From positions 372,001 to 436,000 of the forward strand of contig JAJDAC010000027.1 in NCBI GenBank assembly GCA_029262065.1: DNA of 64,000 bases, written 5' to 3'. Within the stretch, counting starts at the first letter, position 1. Each line of letters starts with the position of its first letter. Below the pieces are notes generated by a model. The model was not told the DNA's origin, searched no databases, and was given only the letters and a program-made list of their open reading frames with translations. This document shows positions 27,946 through 35,627 of the stretch, one piece after another. The DNA is from Candidatus Krumholzibacteriota bacterium (GTDB lineage: Bacteria; Krumholzibacteriota; Krumholzibacteriia; JAJRXK01). The position numbers were made by a program, and so were the translations under genes.

Positions 27946-30861
27946 TTGAGATGGCCTGATTGGCACGCATCAACCCCCCCGATTTTGGCTGTCTTGGTCG
28001 GGGCACTTCTCTGCGTGAGCTGTGCACCCGGTGACAACGGCTCGGCATGGGACGCCGTCGAAGATCCAGCCACGGAGTTTTCCGAGCTTCTGCTCACACT
28101 TGCTGAAAATCAAGACCGGGAACGGATCGAGAAAGAGACTGACGCGTTCCTCGACTGGGCAGGCGGCCAGGACGATATGGGCCGGGCGTTAAAGGCTGCG
28201 GGCGAGGCTGCTGCGGAAAGTCCCGCCTGCTGGCCCGCGTCTTTTCGGCTCCTGGAGTTGGCCACCATGCAGTTGGAGAAGGAGCAGCTGTGGGTTGATG
28301 CCTGTGACGCGGCATCGAGTGCGTCTTCGCTAGCCAACTTCCTCGGCAACCCAGTGAACGAGATAGCGATGTCGCGGCGAGCACTCTCTCTTGCGCAACG
28401 GCGCGCTCCCGAGAGCGCAGATGACTACATGAAGGAGCTCGGCATAAGTTTTGTCAATGCTGGCGAGGCAGACTCAGCTTTCGTTTACCTTGAGCCGCTT
28501 CTCAAAGGCAAAGATGTTTCGCCGAGTAACTTGGATCTGGCGAATGCGCTGGCCGAAGCGTATCGCAGGCGTGGAGACTACGCCGCATCAATTGAACTCC
28601 ACAAGCGAGTTGCGGCTGTATCGTTGGCCGACCCAAGTTTGGTTGCCTGGGAGGCCTCCGCGTACAACAACATCGCCGGAATCCTAGTCGATCAAGGTGA
28701 CTACTTTCAGGCCGGCGACGTTTTTCGCCAAGCCGCCCAATGCTGGACTGCCGTGGCCTCTGACTACAGCATTAGCTACGCCACTACGATGTTGAATCTC
28801 GCCGAGATTGCGCGAGCTTCGGGCCGTCCTCGGCTAGCCCTAGCGGAACTGAACCGCTGGGAAGAGTTCGCCCAAAGTGAGGGACTACCAATTGGACATG
28901 ACATCTCAACCTGGTTCGCGATTTGTAGAGCGCGGTGCCAAGCGGACCTTGGTGAGGTCGAGGCCGCACTGCAAACCCTTCAGCATGCGGCGTTGCGAGA
29001 ACTTCCCATGGTTGGCGAGACGCGATGCGCCTTGCTCCTTGAGTTGATGCGAATTGCGAATGGTGAGGGTGAATATGGTATCGCATCCGATGCTGTCCTT
29101 GAGATCGAGTCGCTTGGAACGCACGTTACGCCACGCCAGTCGCTCGATGCCAACCTGTTGGCCGTAGAGGCCCACCTTGGAAACGCCGACGTCCCCGCCG
29201 CTCAAGACGCCCTGAACAGGATCGAACGAGATCGTGAGAACCTAGATGGTTTTCCTGGGGTTCGGTCCCACTACCTGTTGGCCAAGTCTCGGGTTCTTTG
29301 GGTGTCTGGGAATCGCGAGGCAGCGTTCATGGTAGCGAACGACGCATTCCGGGCTGCGCTGAATACAGTCCATCTCGTAGAGGGATCTCCATATTCGATC
29401 TCGAGTTTTGTTGATCGCTTCCGAGATGTGTACGAGCATCTTATGGACTTGTCCCATGCGCTTGGGCGGCCCTACGAGATGCTTGAAGCCAGCCAAGGTT
29501 TTTCGGCGGGAGCACTTGCAATCTCGGCTTGGCGACCACGGAACTATGAGGTCTCGGTGGAACAGGAGCAACGCTCCAGGCTCATGCTGAGGCGAAGGAG
29601 TCTCGAAACCACAGAGATCAATCCAGGGGAACTGGAGGCCGTTCTCGACTCACTTGGGGTGTTGGAACTCGAGGCCACCAGAAGGCAAGCGAGACTGGGA
29701 TCCACGGATGCCACGTCTGTTTCCTGGCAATCTCCACCGCCGCTAGATTGGCGCGAAGAGCATCGTCGGGCACGAAGTAAGCGGGCGGTGGTTCTCAGCT
29801 ATACGATCGGATCTCACGCCTCTTCGGTTGTGGCCTACGGGTATGGCTTCGAGAACCCGGAAGTGTACGAGTTGGTTTCCGGGCCGCATTCCAAAGATGG
29901 TAGCAGAATATTTAGCCGTGCTGAGTTGCGAGTCTTGGTTTCAGCTCTCTATCCGACACCCGGAATGCCGGGGTCAGAGATCGACACTGTGCCCGAACGG
30001 CAGCAGCTATTCCATGCCCTTGTGCCTTCGGCACTCACAACCAAACTGAGAGACGCCGCACGAGTTCTGATACGACCGGACTTTGGAATGGAAGCTATCC
30101 CTTGGGCGGCGCTCATTGTTCCGGCGTCGGGGAAGCGCTGCTGGCTAGATGAGTTCCCGCCAACGGCACTCTACTTTCCCGTTGCGAAATCGGCAGCTAG
30201 CGAAAAGTTGCCCGGAAAGATGTCCGTGCTCAGTGTGGCCAACCCAGACTTCGGGTCGGCCCTTGCTCCTTCGGGCTCAAGGCAGACCCTTGGACCTTTG
30301 CCCCACGCAGAGCGCGAGTCCGAGTACATCGAATCCGTATGGCCGGGGACTGTGGAGCGGCTCAGTGGTTCCGATGCCACCGAACTCGCGGCACGAGAGC
30401 TCATGCGCGACGGTTTCGATGTGTGGCATTTCGGGACTCATGGTGTCTACAGGCGAATCGGAGACACCATTGACGCATATGTGGCGTTAGCACAGTCCGA
30501 GGGTGCTCGATTACCTCAGGCCGATGGCTACTTGGAGATTCACGAAATACTTGGTTTGAACGCCGAAGGACGGTTCGTGGTGTTGGCGGCATGTCAAACC
30601 GGCCTGGGGGATTGGAATGCTCCGATTGGTGCTGTCACACTTGCGCGTTCGTTCTTGTCAGCTGGCGCAGCTGGGGTCTGTAGTGCCCTGTGGACTGTTG
30701 ATGATCGGGGAATGTCTGAGATTGTATCGGGGATGTTTGAGGGCGCCGCGAAGGGGAGCGACTGGCTGGATGCTCTCTGGGAACACCAGCGTGGAGCGAG
30801 AAAAAGGCAAGGAGATTGGGGCGTATGGGCGGCGGTTATGATCTCAACTTCCCAAGTGTGA
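27946..30861 (+). CDS. TPR-CHAT lipoprotein (caspase-like peptidase), CHAT copy 1
   Basis: 971 residues from a TTG with AAGGAG 8 bp upstream. This start gives a neat lipoprotein signal (PPILAVLVGALLCVSC, Cys about 26). Residues about 70-480 are TPR-like helical hairpins (LANALAEAYRRRGDYAASIELHKRV; YNNIAGILVDQGDYFQAGDVFRQAA). The C-terminal 300 residues are a CHAT domain with WHFGTHGVYR (His about 832) and VVLAACQTGLGDWN (Cys about 883), so the caspase-type dyad is intact; SFLSAGAAGVCSALWTVDD is the usual post-catalytic motif. It would act on the periplasmic side. Divergent from an ECF sigma/anti-sigma pair. Peptidase targets unknown. Confidence 0.87.
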   Translation: MRWPDWHASTPPILAVLVGALLCVSCAPGDNGSAWDAVEDPATEFSELLLTLAENQDRERIEKETDAFLDWAGGQDDMGRALKAAGEAAAESPACWPASFRLLELATMQLEKEQLWVDACDAASSASSLANFLGNPVNEIAMSRRALSLAQRRAPESADDYMKELGISFVNAGEADSAFVYLEPLLKGKDVSPSNLDLANALAEAYRRRGDYAASIELHKRVAAVSLADPSLVAWEASAYNNIAGILVDQGDYFQAGDVFRQAAQCWTAVASDYSISYATTMLNLAEIARASGRPRLALAELNRWEEFAQSEGLPIGHDISTWFAICRARCQADLGEVEAALQTLQHAALRELPMVGETRCALLLELMRIANGEGEYGIASDAVLEIESLGTHVTPRQSLDANLLAVEAHLGNADVPAAQDALNRIERDRENLDGFPGVRSHYLLAKSRVLWVSGNREAAFMVANDAFRAALNTVHLVEGSPYSISSFVDRFRDVYEHLMDLSHALGRPYEMLEASQGFSAGALAISAWRPRNYEVSVEQEQRSRLMLRRRSLETTEINPGELEAVLDSLGVLELEATRRQARLGSTDATSVSWQSPPPLDWREEHRRARSKRAVVLSYTIGSHASSVVAYGYGFENPEVYELVSGPHSKDGSRIFSRAELRVLVSALYPTPGMPGSEIDTVPERQQLFHALVPSALTTKLRDAARVLIRPDFGMEAIPWAALIVPASGKRCWLDEFPPTALYFPVAKSAASEKLPGKMSVLSVANPDFGSALAPSGSRQTLGPLPHAERESEYIESVWPGTVERLSGSDATELAARELMRDGFDVWHFGTHGVYRRIGDTIDAYVALAQSEGARLPQADGYLEIHEILGLNAEGRFVVLAACQTGLGDWNAPIGAVTLARSFLSAGAAGVCSALWTVDDRGMSEIVSGMFEGAAKGSDWLDALWEHQRGARKRQGDWGVWAAVMISTSQV

Positions 30862-31105
30862 ATGGTCGTAAATTGGGCACCCCGGTCAGAATTCAAATAC
30901 CATCCGACACTGAGCAACGTCTTCGCGATCATCTCGCTCAATCTCGGGAAAGCGATTTCCGAGGCATCCAACAGCTGAAGTCGGAGGGTGGTGTGGCACT
31001 TCGATCGCGTCGCTGGTTGTCGATCGGCGAAGGCATGGGACGAGTGGCCCGTGATACCTCAAGTGCTGAGACGGTTAAAGTTGTGAATTGTGACAGTCGC
31101 TCTCC

Positions 31106-31567
31106 CTACTCGGACGAGACACTTCGCGAGCCGACAACAGACCCACCCACGACGTACCGCCCCGCCCCCGTCAACAACAGCGCAACGTAGACCCCCAACA
31201 ACTCCAGCGCATGCGACGCGCCCAACCAACCCGCGTTCGGACTCTCCGGTGGCATCTTCACGTGCACCACAACCGCGACCACCATGGTGAATGCCAGCAT
31301 TGCCGCCGCGGGTCTAAACAGAACACCTAGCACCAACAGGAGCGACCCGATCGCTTCGGCGAACGCAGCCAGGAACCCCCAGAACGTCGGCGCGAACGAA
31401 ATTCCCAGGTTGCCCATGGACCCGCCGATCTGAGCCCAGAGTTCTGGACCTCCGACCAACTTGTCCCAACCATGGAAACCAAGCATCGACAGGCCGATGA
31501 CTAAGCGCAGTACAAGCAGACCCACATCCAGGTTGATGGGACCGCGATCAAGGATTCGTTCGAGCAC
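31106..31567 (-). CDS. DoxX family membrane protein
   Basis: About 153 residues, four membrane helices (VGLLVLRLVIGLSMLGFHGWDKL; FWGFLAAFAEAIGSLLLVLGVLF; AMLAFTMVVAVVVHV; ALELLGVYVALLLTGAGRYVV), the DoxX pattern. The GTG at 31567 is preferred because AAGGGGAA lies just upstream; an upstream TTG at 31585 has no site. DoxX proteins are quinone- or redox-linked inner-membrane proteins of varied roles. Separate from neighbours, palindrome copy 3 lies in its upstream region. Confidence 0.85.
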   Translation of the reverse strand: MLERILDRGPINLDVGLLVLRLVIGLSMLGFHGWDKLVGGPELWAQIGGSMGNLGISFAPTFWGFLAAFAEAIGSLLLVLGVLFRPAAAMLAFTMVVAVVVHVKMPPESPNAGWLGASHALELLGVYVALLLTGAGRYVVGGSVVGSRSVSSE

Positions 31568-31655
31568 AGGATTCCCCTTCAGCAAAGAGAGCAGGACATC
31601 CCGGACAGTCTATCGGCGCCAGAGGCGCATTGGCAACGGGGCTATTTGGCAAAGA

Positions 31656-31683
31656 GGGCTATGGGACCCGGGTCCCATAGCCC
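31656..31683. repeat. Intergenic palindrome, copy 3 (extended to 28 bp)
   Basis: The 18-bp core at 31661-31678 is extended by GGGCT / AGCCC to a perfect 28-bp palindrome. It lies 38 bp beyond the stop of the lipoprotein gene at 31717, exactly the spacing seen for copy 4 and the paralogous gene at 45250. Confidence 0.8.
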
Positions 31684-31716
31684 ATCTCCGACATAGAGTC
31701 GGACTAAACTGCCGAA

Positions 31717-32427
31717 TCAGCTAACGCTGCGCACCAGGTCATCGACCAACTGCTCCCGCTGCAGCTGCGTTTCATCAGAAGTGCCCCGCACCACCGGAAA
31801 GAGGAGGGCGAGATCGATTTGTACCGCCGGGACACACGTCGGAGGCGGAACGATCAGGGAATGGTAGCAGTAAACGATAACAACGACGTCGATGGGCCGA
31901 ACGTCGACCTCGGTCTTGGCGATGTCGTCAAAACCGGTCAGCGCGGCCTCGGCCAACATCTTCACCCGGGCGCTCGACAACGCTGCAAAGCCGCCATCTT
32001 TTGCGATCTCCAACAGGACGCTATCCTGCAAGCCAACAACCTTCTCGTTGCTGGCGGGGGTCGCTAGCAGGATCAACAGACCTGATTCGTCGAGGAGGCG
32101 CATCAATTGAGGCCTGTCGCCGGTCTCGGTGGCACTCTTCAGTCGATTGAAGAAGCCAGGGTCGATCTCATCGATACGATCGATCATGGTTTCCTGCGCG
32201 TTTCGCAGGTCCTCGCGCTGTGCCTCGTTCAGGTGGGTCGCCGTCTGCGCGAAGTCTTCGGCCACGAGGCCGCCCTTGGCCGCGGGGCCGTAGCCCAGCA
32301 TGGCTCCGCGGAAATAGTCCTTACCCGACAGGTCGGCCTTGATTTCGGGCGATACATGGTCGCTGCCACAACCGGACGCGAACACGGCAACGATGAGAAT
32401 AATGGATAGTACGATCTTATTGGACAT
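31717..32427 (-). CDS. Hypothetical lipoprotein, paralogue A
   Basis: 236 residues. Lipobox FASGC (Cys about 20) after MSNKIVLSIILIVAVFA. The mature part has DLSGKDYFRGAMLGYGPAA, EAQREDLRNAQETMIDRIDEIDPGFFNRLKSA, a His/Cys patch in VVVIVYCYHSLIVPPP and a C-terminus PVVRGTSDETQLQREQLVDDLVRS. A close paralogue (about three quarters identical by eye) is at 45250-45960, and the leaders are also similar. Phe/Gly features and weak similarity to peptide-cyclisation-type leader regions are not enough to name a family. Function unknown. Confidence 0.75.
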   Translation of the reverse strand: MSNKIVLSIILIVAVFASGCGSDHVSPEIKADLSGKDYFRGAMLGYGPAAKGGLVAEDFAQTATHLNEAQREDLRNAQETMIDRIDEIDPGFFNRLKSATETGDRPQLMRLLDESGLLILLATPASNEKVVGLQDSVLLEIAKDGGFAALSSARVKMLAEAALTGFDDIAKTEVDVRPIDVVVIVYCYHSLIVPPPTCVPAVQIDLALLFPVVRGTSDETQLQREQLVDDLVRSVS

Positions 32428-32543
32428 CAGTTCTGTTCCTTTAGAAGAATGAAAATGCCAAAACACAATTGGGCGCGAGGTCCGAATGAGCGGATCTCGA
32501 CGCAGCGCGCCATCTCGTAGGAAGGAGGCGAGAGCACGATCTG

Positions 32544-32577
32544 GGAATAGGTGCACGCCCGGCCCTATTCCGTGCAC
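32544..32577 (-). promoter_or_regulatory. Interleaved dyads upstream of lipoprotein A
   Basis: GGAATAGG/CCTATTCC (32544-32551, 32564-32571) and GTGCACG/CGTGCAC (32551-32557, 32571-32577) are interleaved a-b-a'-b', which as RNA could form either of two hairpins or a pseudoknot. The same arrangement is conserved at 46074-46107 upstream of paralogue B. Here it also lies just after the kinase gene stop. Confidence 0.5.
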
Positions 32578-32592
32578 TGTATGGGCGTTGAT

Positions 32593-34221
32593 CTAGCTCT
32601 GCGGCTGGATGACCGTGGCGTCCACCAACGTGGGGGCCGAAGCATCATCAATGGTCAGCAACTCCGCTCCGTGGGTATTCCACCATTGGCGCGCATCGTT
32701 GGCACTCCAACCGCTCGCCAGCCCCGTCGACTCGAGCTGCGCTCGCAGTTCAGCCACCGACCCCGGCCGCGCGCCAGGATTCTTGTCCAACCCACGCATC
32801 AGGATCGACTCCAGTTCAACCGGCACCGCCGCTACGATCTCGGAAGGAGCCGTCGGCGCCACTTCTCGATGCAACCGCAGCATCTCCGTAACGTTCGTTG
32901 CGGCGAATACCGGCCGGCCGGTGAGGACCGTGTAGCCCACGGCGCAAAGTGAATAGATGTCGGCGGCAATCGTACCACCGCGGCCTTCAACCACCTCGGG
33001 GGCCATGGTCTCGGGGGTGCCGCTGAGGCTGCGTTCGGGCCCAGCGTCGACGGCCCGTACCAATCCGAAGTCCAATAGTTTTACGGTGTCCGGTTCACCA
33101 CCGCGTTCGCACAACATGATGTTGGCTGGCTTGATGTCGCGGTGAACCAGTCCGTGGGTATGCGCTTCGTGCAACGCTCCACACAGGCATTCCAGAATGC
33201 GCGCCACCCGGGCCGCCGGTATGGGACCGGTCTTCTCGACGACATCGCGCAAGGAGGCACCCTGCAGGTACTCCATTGCGTAGTAGAAGACGCCGTCGGC
33301 GGTACGTCCGTAGTCGTAGATGGAGATCGTGTTCGGATGCGAGAGGCGACTCGTCTGGCGTACCTCTTGTTCAAAACGAAGCAATGCCGCTTCACTGGCC
33401 AGGTCTGGTCGCAACAACTTGATGGCGGTGGGGCGCTTCATCATGGAGTGCTCGGCCAGGTACACCTCGCCCATGGCGCCTTCGCCGATACGCTTGCCAA
33501 TGCGGTACTGGCCGAGATGTCGCGCGTCGTACGAAGTTCGACGTAGCCCCAGGTTCACACGGGACGCGACCGCCGCGATCGCCGCTGCGCTCCAGAGCAG
33601 CACCTGGTTCTGCACCAACATGTCATTGAAGTGCGCCTGGGAAAAGGGGTCGTCGGGCCGCGCCAACGAGGCGCCCGCTTTCAGTTGAATCGCCAAGACA
33701 CCCAACGCGGCGGGGGCGGCGAACAGCAGGGTGCGCCGCGCCGTGCTTGGCACCAGCACCGCGCGCGCCAGCACGAACAGAATCAGAAACGGCACCACCA
33801 CCGGAAAACCCGGGAACGCGAAGAAGTGAAGCTTCTGGTACAGAACGAGAGTGGGCACCACCAGCGCCTGCAAGAACACTCCGTCCAGAACCGACAGGGT
33901 TCCCAGGCCCCAGTGCCGCCAACGCAGAACCCCGTACAGACCGCCCGAAAGCACGATCAACAGGAACACCATGGCGTTGGGAAACGTAGTGGTGAACACC
34001 CGTAGTGCGTTGGCGAGTCCCCGTCCACTGGAAGACAGGCTGAAAATGAACAGCACCCCCAGGCTCAAGGTGATGATCGCCATCGATCCCGTCAGCACAC
34101 GCAGCCGACCCTGTAGGTGCGCGCGAGATTCCTCGGAGAAACCGGGACTACCCAGTGATTGACCGGCGTGCAGGGTTGGCAAGGGATGACTCCAACAGGC
34201 GGCGAAGACGGTGGCGTTCAT
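32593..34221 (-). CDS. Membrane Ser/Thr protein kinase (PknB/Hanks type) with N-terminal membrane domain
   Basis: 542 residues. Residues about 40-225 contain five or six hydrophobic segments (SMAIITLSLGVLFIFSL; AMVFLLIVLSGGLYGVL; LVVPTLVLYQKL; VVPFLILFVLARAVLV; LLFAAPAALGVLAIQL). A complete Hanks kinase domain follows: GEGAMGEVYLAEH (P-loop), AIKLL (ATP lysine), HRDIKPANIML (catalytic loop, about 358), LLDFGLVRA, MAPEVVEG. In most bacterial kinases the membrane part follows the kinase; here it precedes it. No PASTA or TPR sensor is attached. Substrates unknown. Divergent from the secreted protein/BlaI/M56 operon. Confidence 0.9.
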   Translation of the reverse strand: MNATVFAACWSHPLPTLHAGQSLGSPGFSEESRAHLQGRLRVLTGSMAIITLSLGVLFIFSLSSSGRGLANALRVFTTTFPNAMVFLLIVLSGGLYGVLRWRHWGLGTLSVLDGVFLQALVVPTLVLYQKLHFFAFPGFPVVVPFLILFVLARAVLVPSTARRTLLFAAPAALGVLAIQLKAGASLARPDDPFSQAHFNDMLVQNQVLLWSAAAIAAVASRVNLGLRRTSYDARHLGQYRIGKRIGEGAMGEVYLAEHSMMKRPTAIKLLRPDLASEAALLRFEQEVRQTSRLSHPNTISIYDYGRTADGVFYYAMEYLQGASLRDVVEKTGPIPAARVARILECLCGALHEAHTHGLVHRDIKPANIMLCERGGEPDTVKLLDFGLVRAVDAGPERSLSGTPETMAPEVVEGRGGTIAADIYSLCAVGYTVLTGRPVFAATNVTEMLRLHREVAPTAPSEIVAAVPVELESILMRGLDKNPGARPGSVAELRAQLESTGLASGWSANDARQWWNTHGAELLTIDDASAPTLVDATVIQPQS

Positions 34222-34244
34222 TGTATCCAGACGGACTCGACTTA

Positions 34245-34316
34245 CCTAGGTTCCAAACTTTCCTTTTTTGGGGCTTGCCAAACCTAGTAAGAATTTCCTA
34301 GGTTTATGTGCAAGCC
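34245..34316. promoter_or_regulatory. Extended dyad in divergent kinase/BlaI-operon promoter region
   Basis: AAACCTAG (34280-34287) and CTAGGTTT (34298-34305) form a dyad that is extended by GGCTTGC (34272-34278) and GCAAGCC (34310-34316). A further CCTAGG lies at 34245-34250. Three CCTAG units before an operon encoding a BlaI-type repressor suggest its operator, though the sequence differs from classic TACA/TGTA BlaI boxes. Confidence 0.45.
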
Positions 34317-34356
34317 GAAACTCGCCGAACGCCGCACACCCAGGAAAGGGAATTTC

Positions 34357-35235
34357 ATGATTCGCCAAAGCGCTGTGTTCGCGCTGCTCGCGGCTGCCGC
34401 GACAGCAACCTTGATTGCCGCACCGTTCGCCAACTCCGAAACGCCCCCCATGCCATCGGAAGCACCGGTGGTCATGCCGGGTGATCCCCAACTCGATGGC
34501 TCGCGCGTTCCGCTCTACAGCGGAGTTACATTCGTCATGGGGCGTGCCGACAAAGCGGGGCCCCTGAAGAAAGGCGAGAAGATCAAGGCGGGGGCATACC
34601 AGACAATGTCGCTCGAAAGAAAGACAGTCGATGGGCGCGACATCCTTGTACGCAGTTTCTCAGTAAAACGGGCCGGAGACGACCAAGCGGTGGCCCACGG
34701 CGAAATCCGACTCGACGCAAAGACACTGCAACCGCTGGGCTCGCGTATTGTACAAGGCGGCCAGACCATGGAATTCGAGTACGATTGGGACGCCTACGTA
34801 GTTCGGCAAACCCCCGCTCCGGCCGAGGGCGCTGAAGTCTCAACCGACATCATCTTGCTCGAAGCCGGCGCCCACGAAACCTGGATGGCCGCGCTTCCCT
34901 GGAAGAAGGGCTACACCGCGCGCATTCCGGCGATCATGGCGGGTGGCGGCGGCAAGTGGTGGGCCGTGCCGCGCGTCGTGGGCAGCGAAAAAGTCGATCT
35001 GGGCGACGGCAAGTCGCGGGATGCATGGGTCATCGAACTCGACTGGTGGGGTATGGGCAAGGACCACGGACAGTACACCGCTGGCGGTGGCGCCAACGAC
35101 ACAGCGGGCCCGGGCGGAAAGTACTGGGTCTTGAAAAAGCCCGCGTCCGGGTATCCGGCCGTGGTTCGGATCCAAACTGAAATCGATGAGCAGTCGGATT
35201 CGGTCATGCAGATCCAGGGCGGAGCCGACGGTTGA
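34357..35235 (+). CDS. Exported hypothetical protein, first gene of BlaI-M56 operon
   Basis: 292 residues from an ATG with AGGAAAGGGA upstream. Signal peptide IRQSAVFALLAAAATATLIA, cleavage near PFANSE. The mature protein is beta-rich (VPLYSGVTFVMGRADKAG; QTMSLERKTVDGRDILVRSFSV; GGQTMEFEYDWDAYVVRQ; AWVIELDWWGMGKDHG; YWVLKKPASGYPAVVRIQTEI). The layout, with conversion of a measured substrate and a late repeated strand, resembles DUF3108-type periplasmic proteins only loosely. It overlaps the BlaI gene by four bases (TTGA), so its level is probably set by that repressor. Confidence 0.75.
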   Translation: MIRQSAVFALLAAAATATLIAAPFANSETPPMPSEAPVVMPGDPQLDGSRVPLYSGVTFVMGRADKAGPLKKGEKIKAGAYQTMSLERKTVDGRDILVRSFSVKRAGDDQAVAHGEIRLDAKTLQPLGSRIVQGGQTMEFEYDWDAYVVRQTPAPAEGAEVSTDIILLEAGAHETWMAALPWKKGYTARIPAIMAGGGGKWWAVPRVVGSEKVDLGDGKSRDAWVIELDWWGMGKDHGQYTAGGGANDTAGPGGKYWVLKKPASGYPAVVRIQTEIDEQSDSVMQIQGGADG

Positions 35236-35627
35236 GCGCGCGAAAGAAATCATCGCGGCCGACCGACGCCGAGCTGGAGCTGCTGCAGGTGCTTTGGTCG
35301 AAAGGACCCAGCACGGTTCGCGAAGTACACGACATCGTAGGCGAACGGCGCGGCGTAACCTACGCCACGGTGCTCAAGCTACTGCAGATCATGGCCACCA
35401 AGAATCTGGTTACGCGGGAAACGGACTCCATGACGCACGTCTACAAGGCCAGTTCATCGCGTCGCGCCATGCAGCGCCTGCTTGTGGCCGATCTGGTCGA
35501 GCGCGCGTTCGAAGGGTCCGCGACCAGCTTGGCCGTGCGGGCACTGGAGGGCCGGCGCAGTACACCCGAGGAGTTGGACGAGATCCGTCGTCTCCTCGAT
35601 GAGCCGAAGCGAAAGAAGCCGACCTGA
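35232..35627 (+). CDS. BlaI/MecI-family transcriptional repressor
   Basis: 131 residues from a TTG that overlaps the upstream stop. The winged helix TDAELELLQVLWSKGPSTVREVHDIVGERRGVTYATVLKLLQIMATKNLV is diagnostic. The C-terminal dimerisation helices end EELDEIRRLLDEPKRKK. Family members are inactivated by cleavage triggered by a BlaR-type M56 protease, which is encoded immediately downstream with a one-base overlap. Likely target: the dyad at 34245-34316. Confidence 0.92.
   Translation: MSARKKSSRPTDAELELLQVLWSKGPSTVREVHDIVGERRGVTYATVLKLLQIMATKNLVTRETDSMTHVYKASSSRRAMQRLLVADLVERAFEGSATSLAVRALEGRRSTPEELDEIRRLLDEPKRKKPT

Noticed and set aside
30858-31190. Possible 110-codon plus-strand frame after CHAT copy 1 (GTG overlapping its stop)
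   Set aside because: The first 70 codons look moderately protein-like (RIQIPSDTEQRLRDHLAQSRES), but there is no ribosome site, no family, and its end runs antisense into the DoxX gene. Left unannotated; comparison with relatives would decide.
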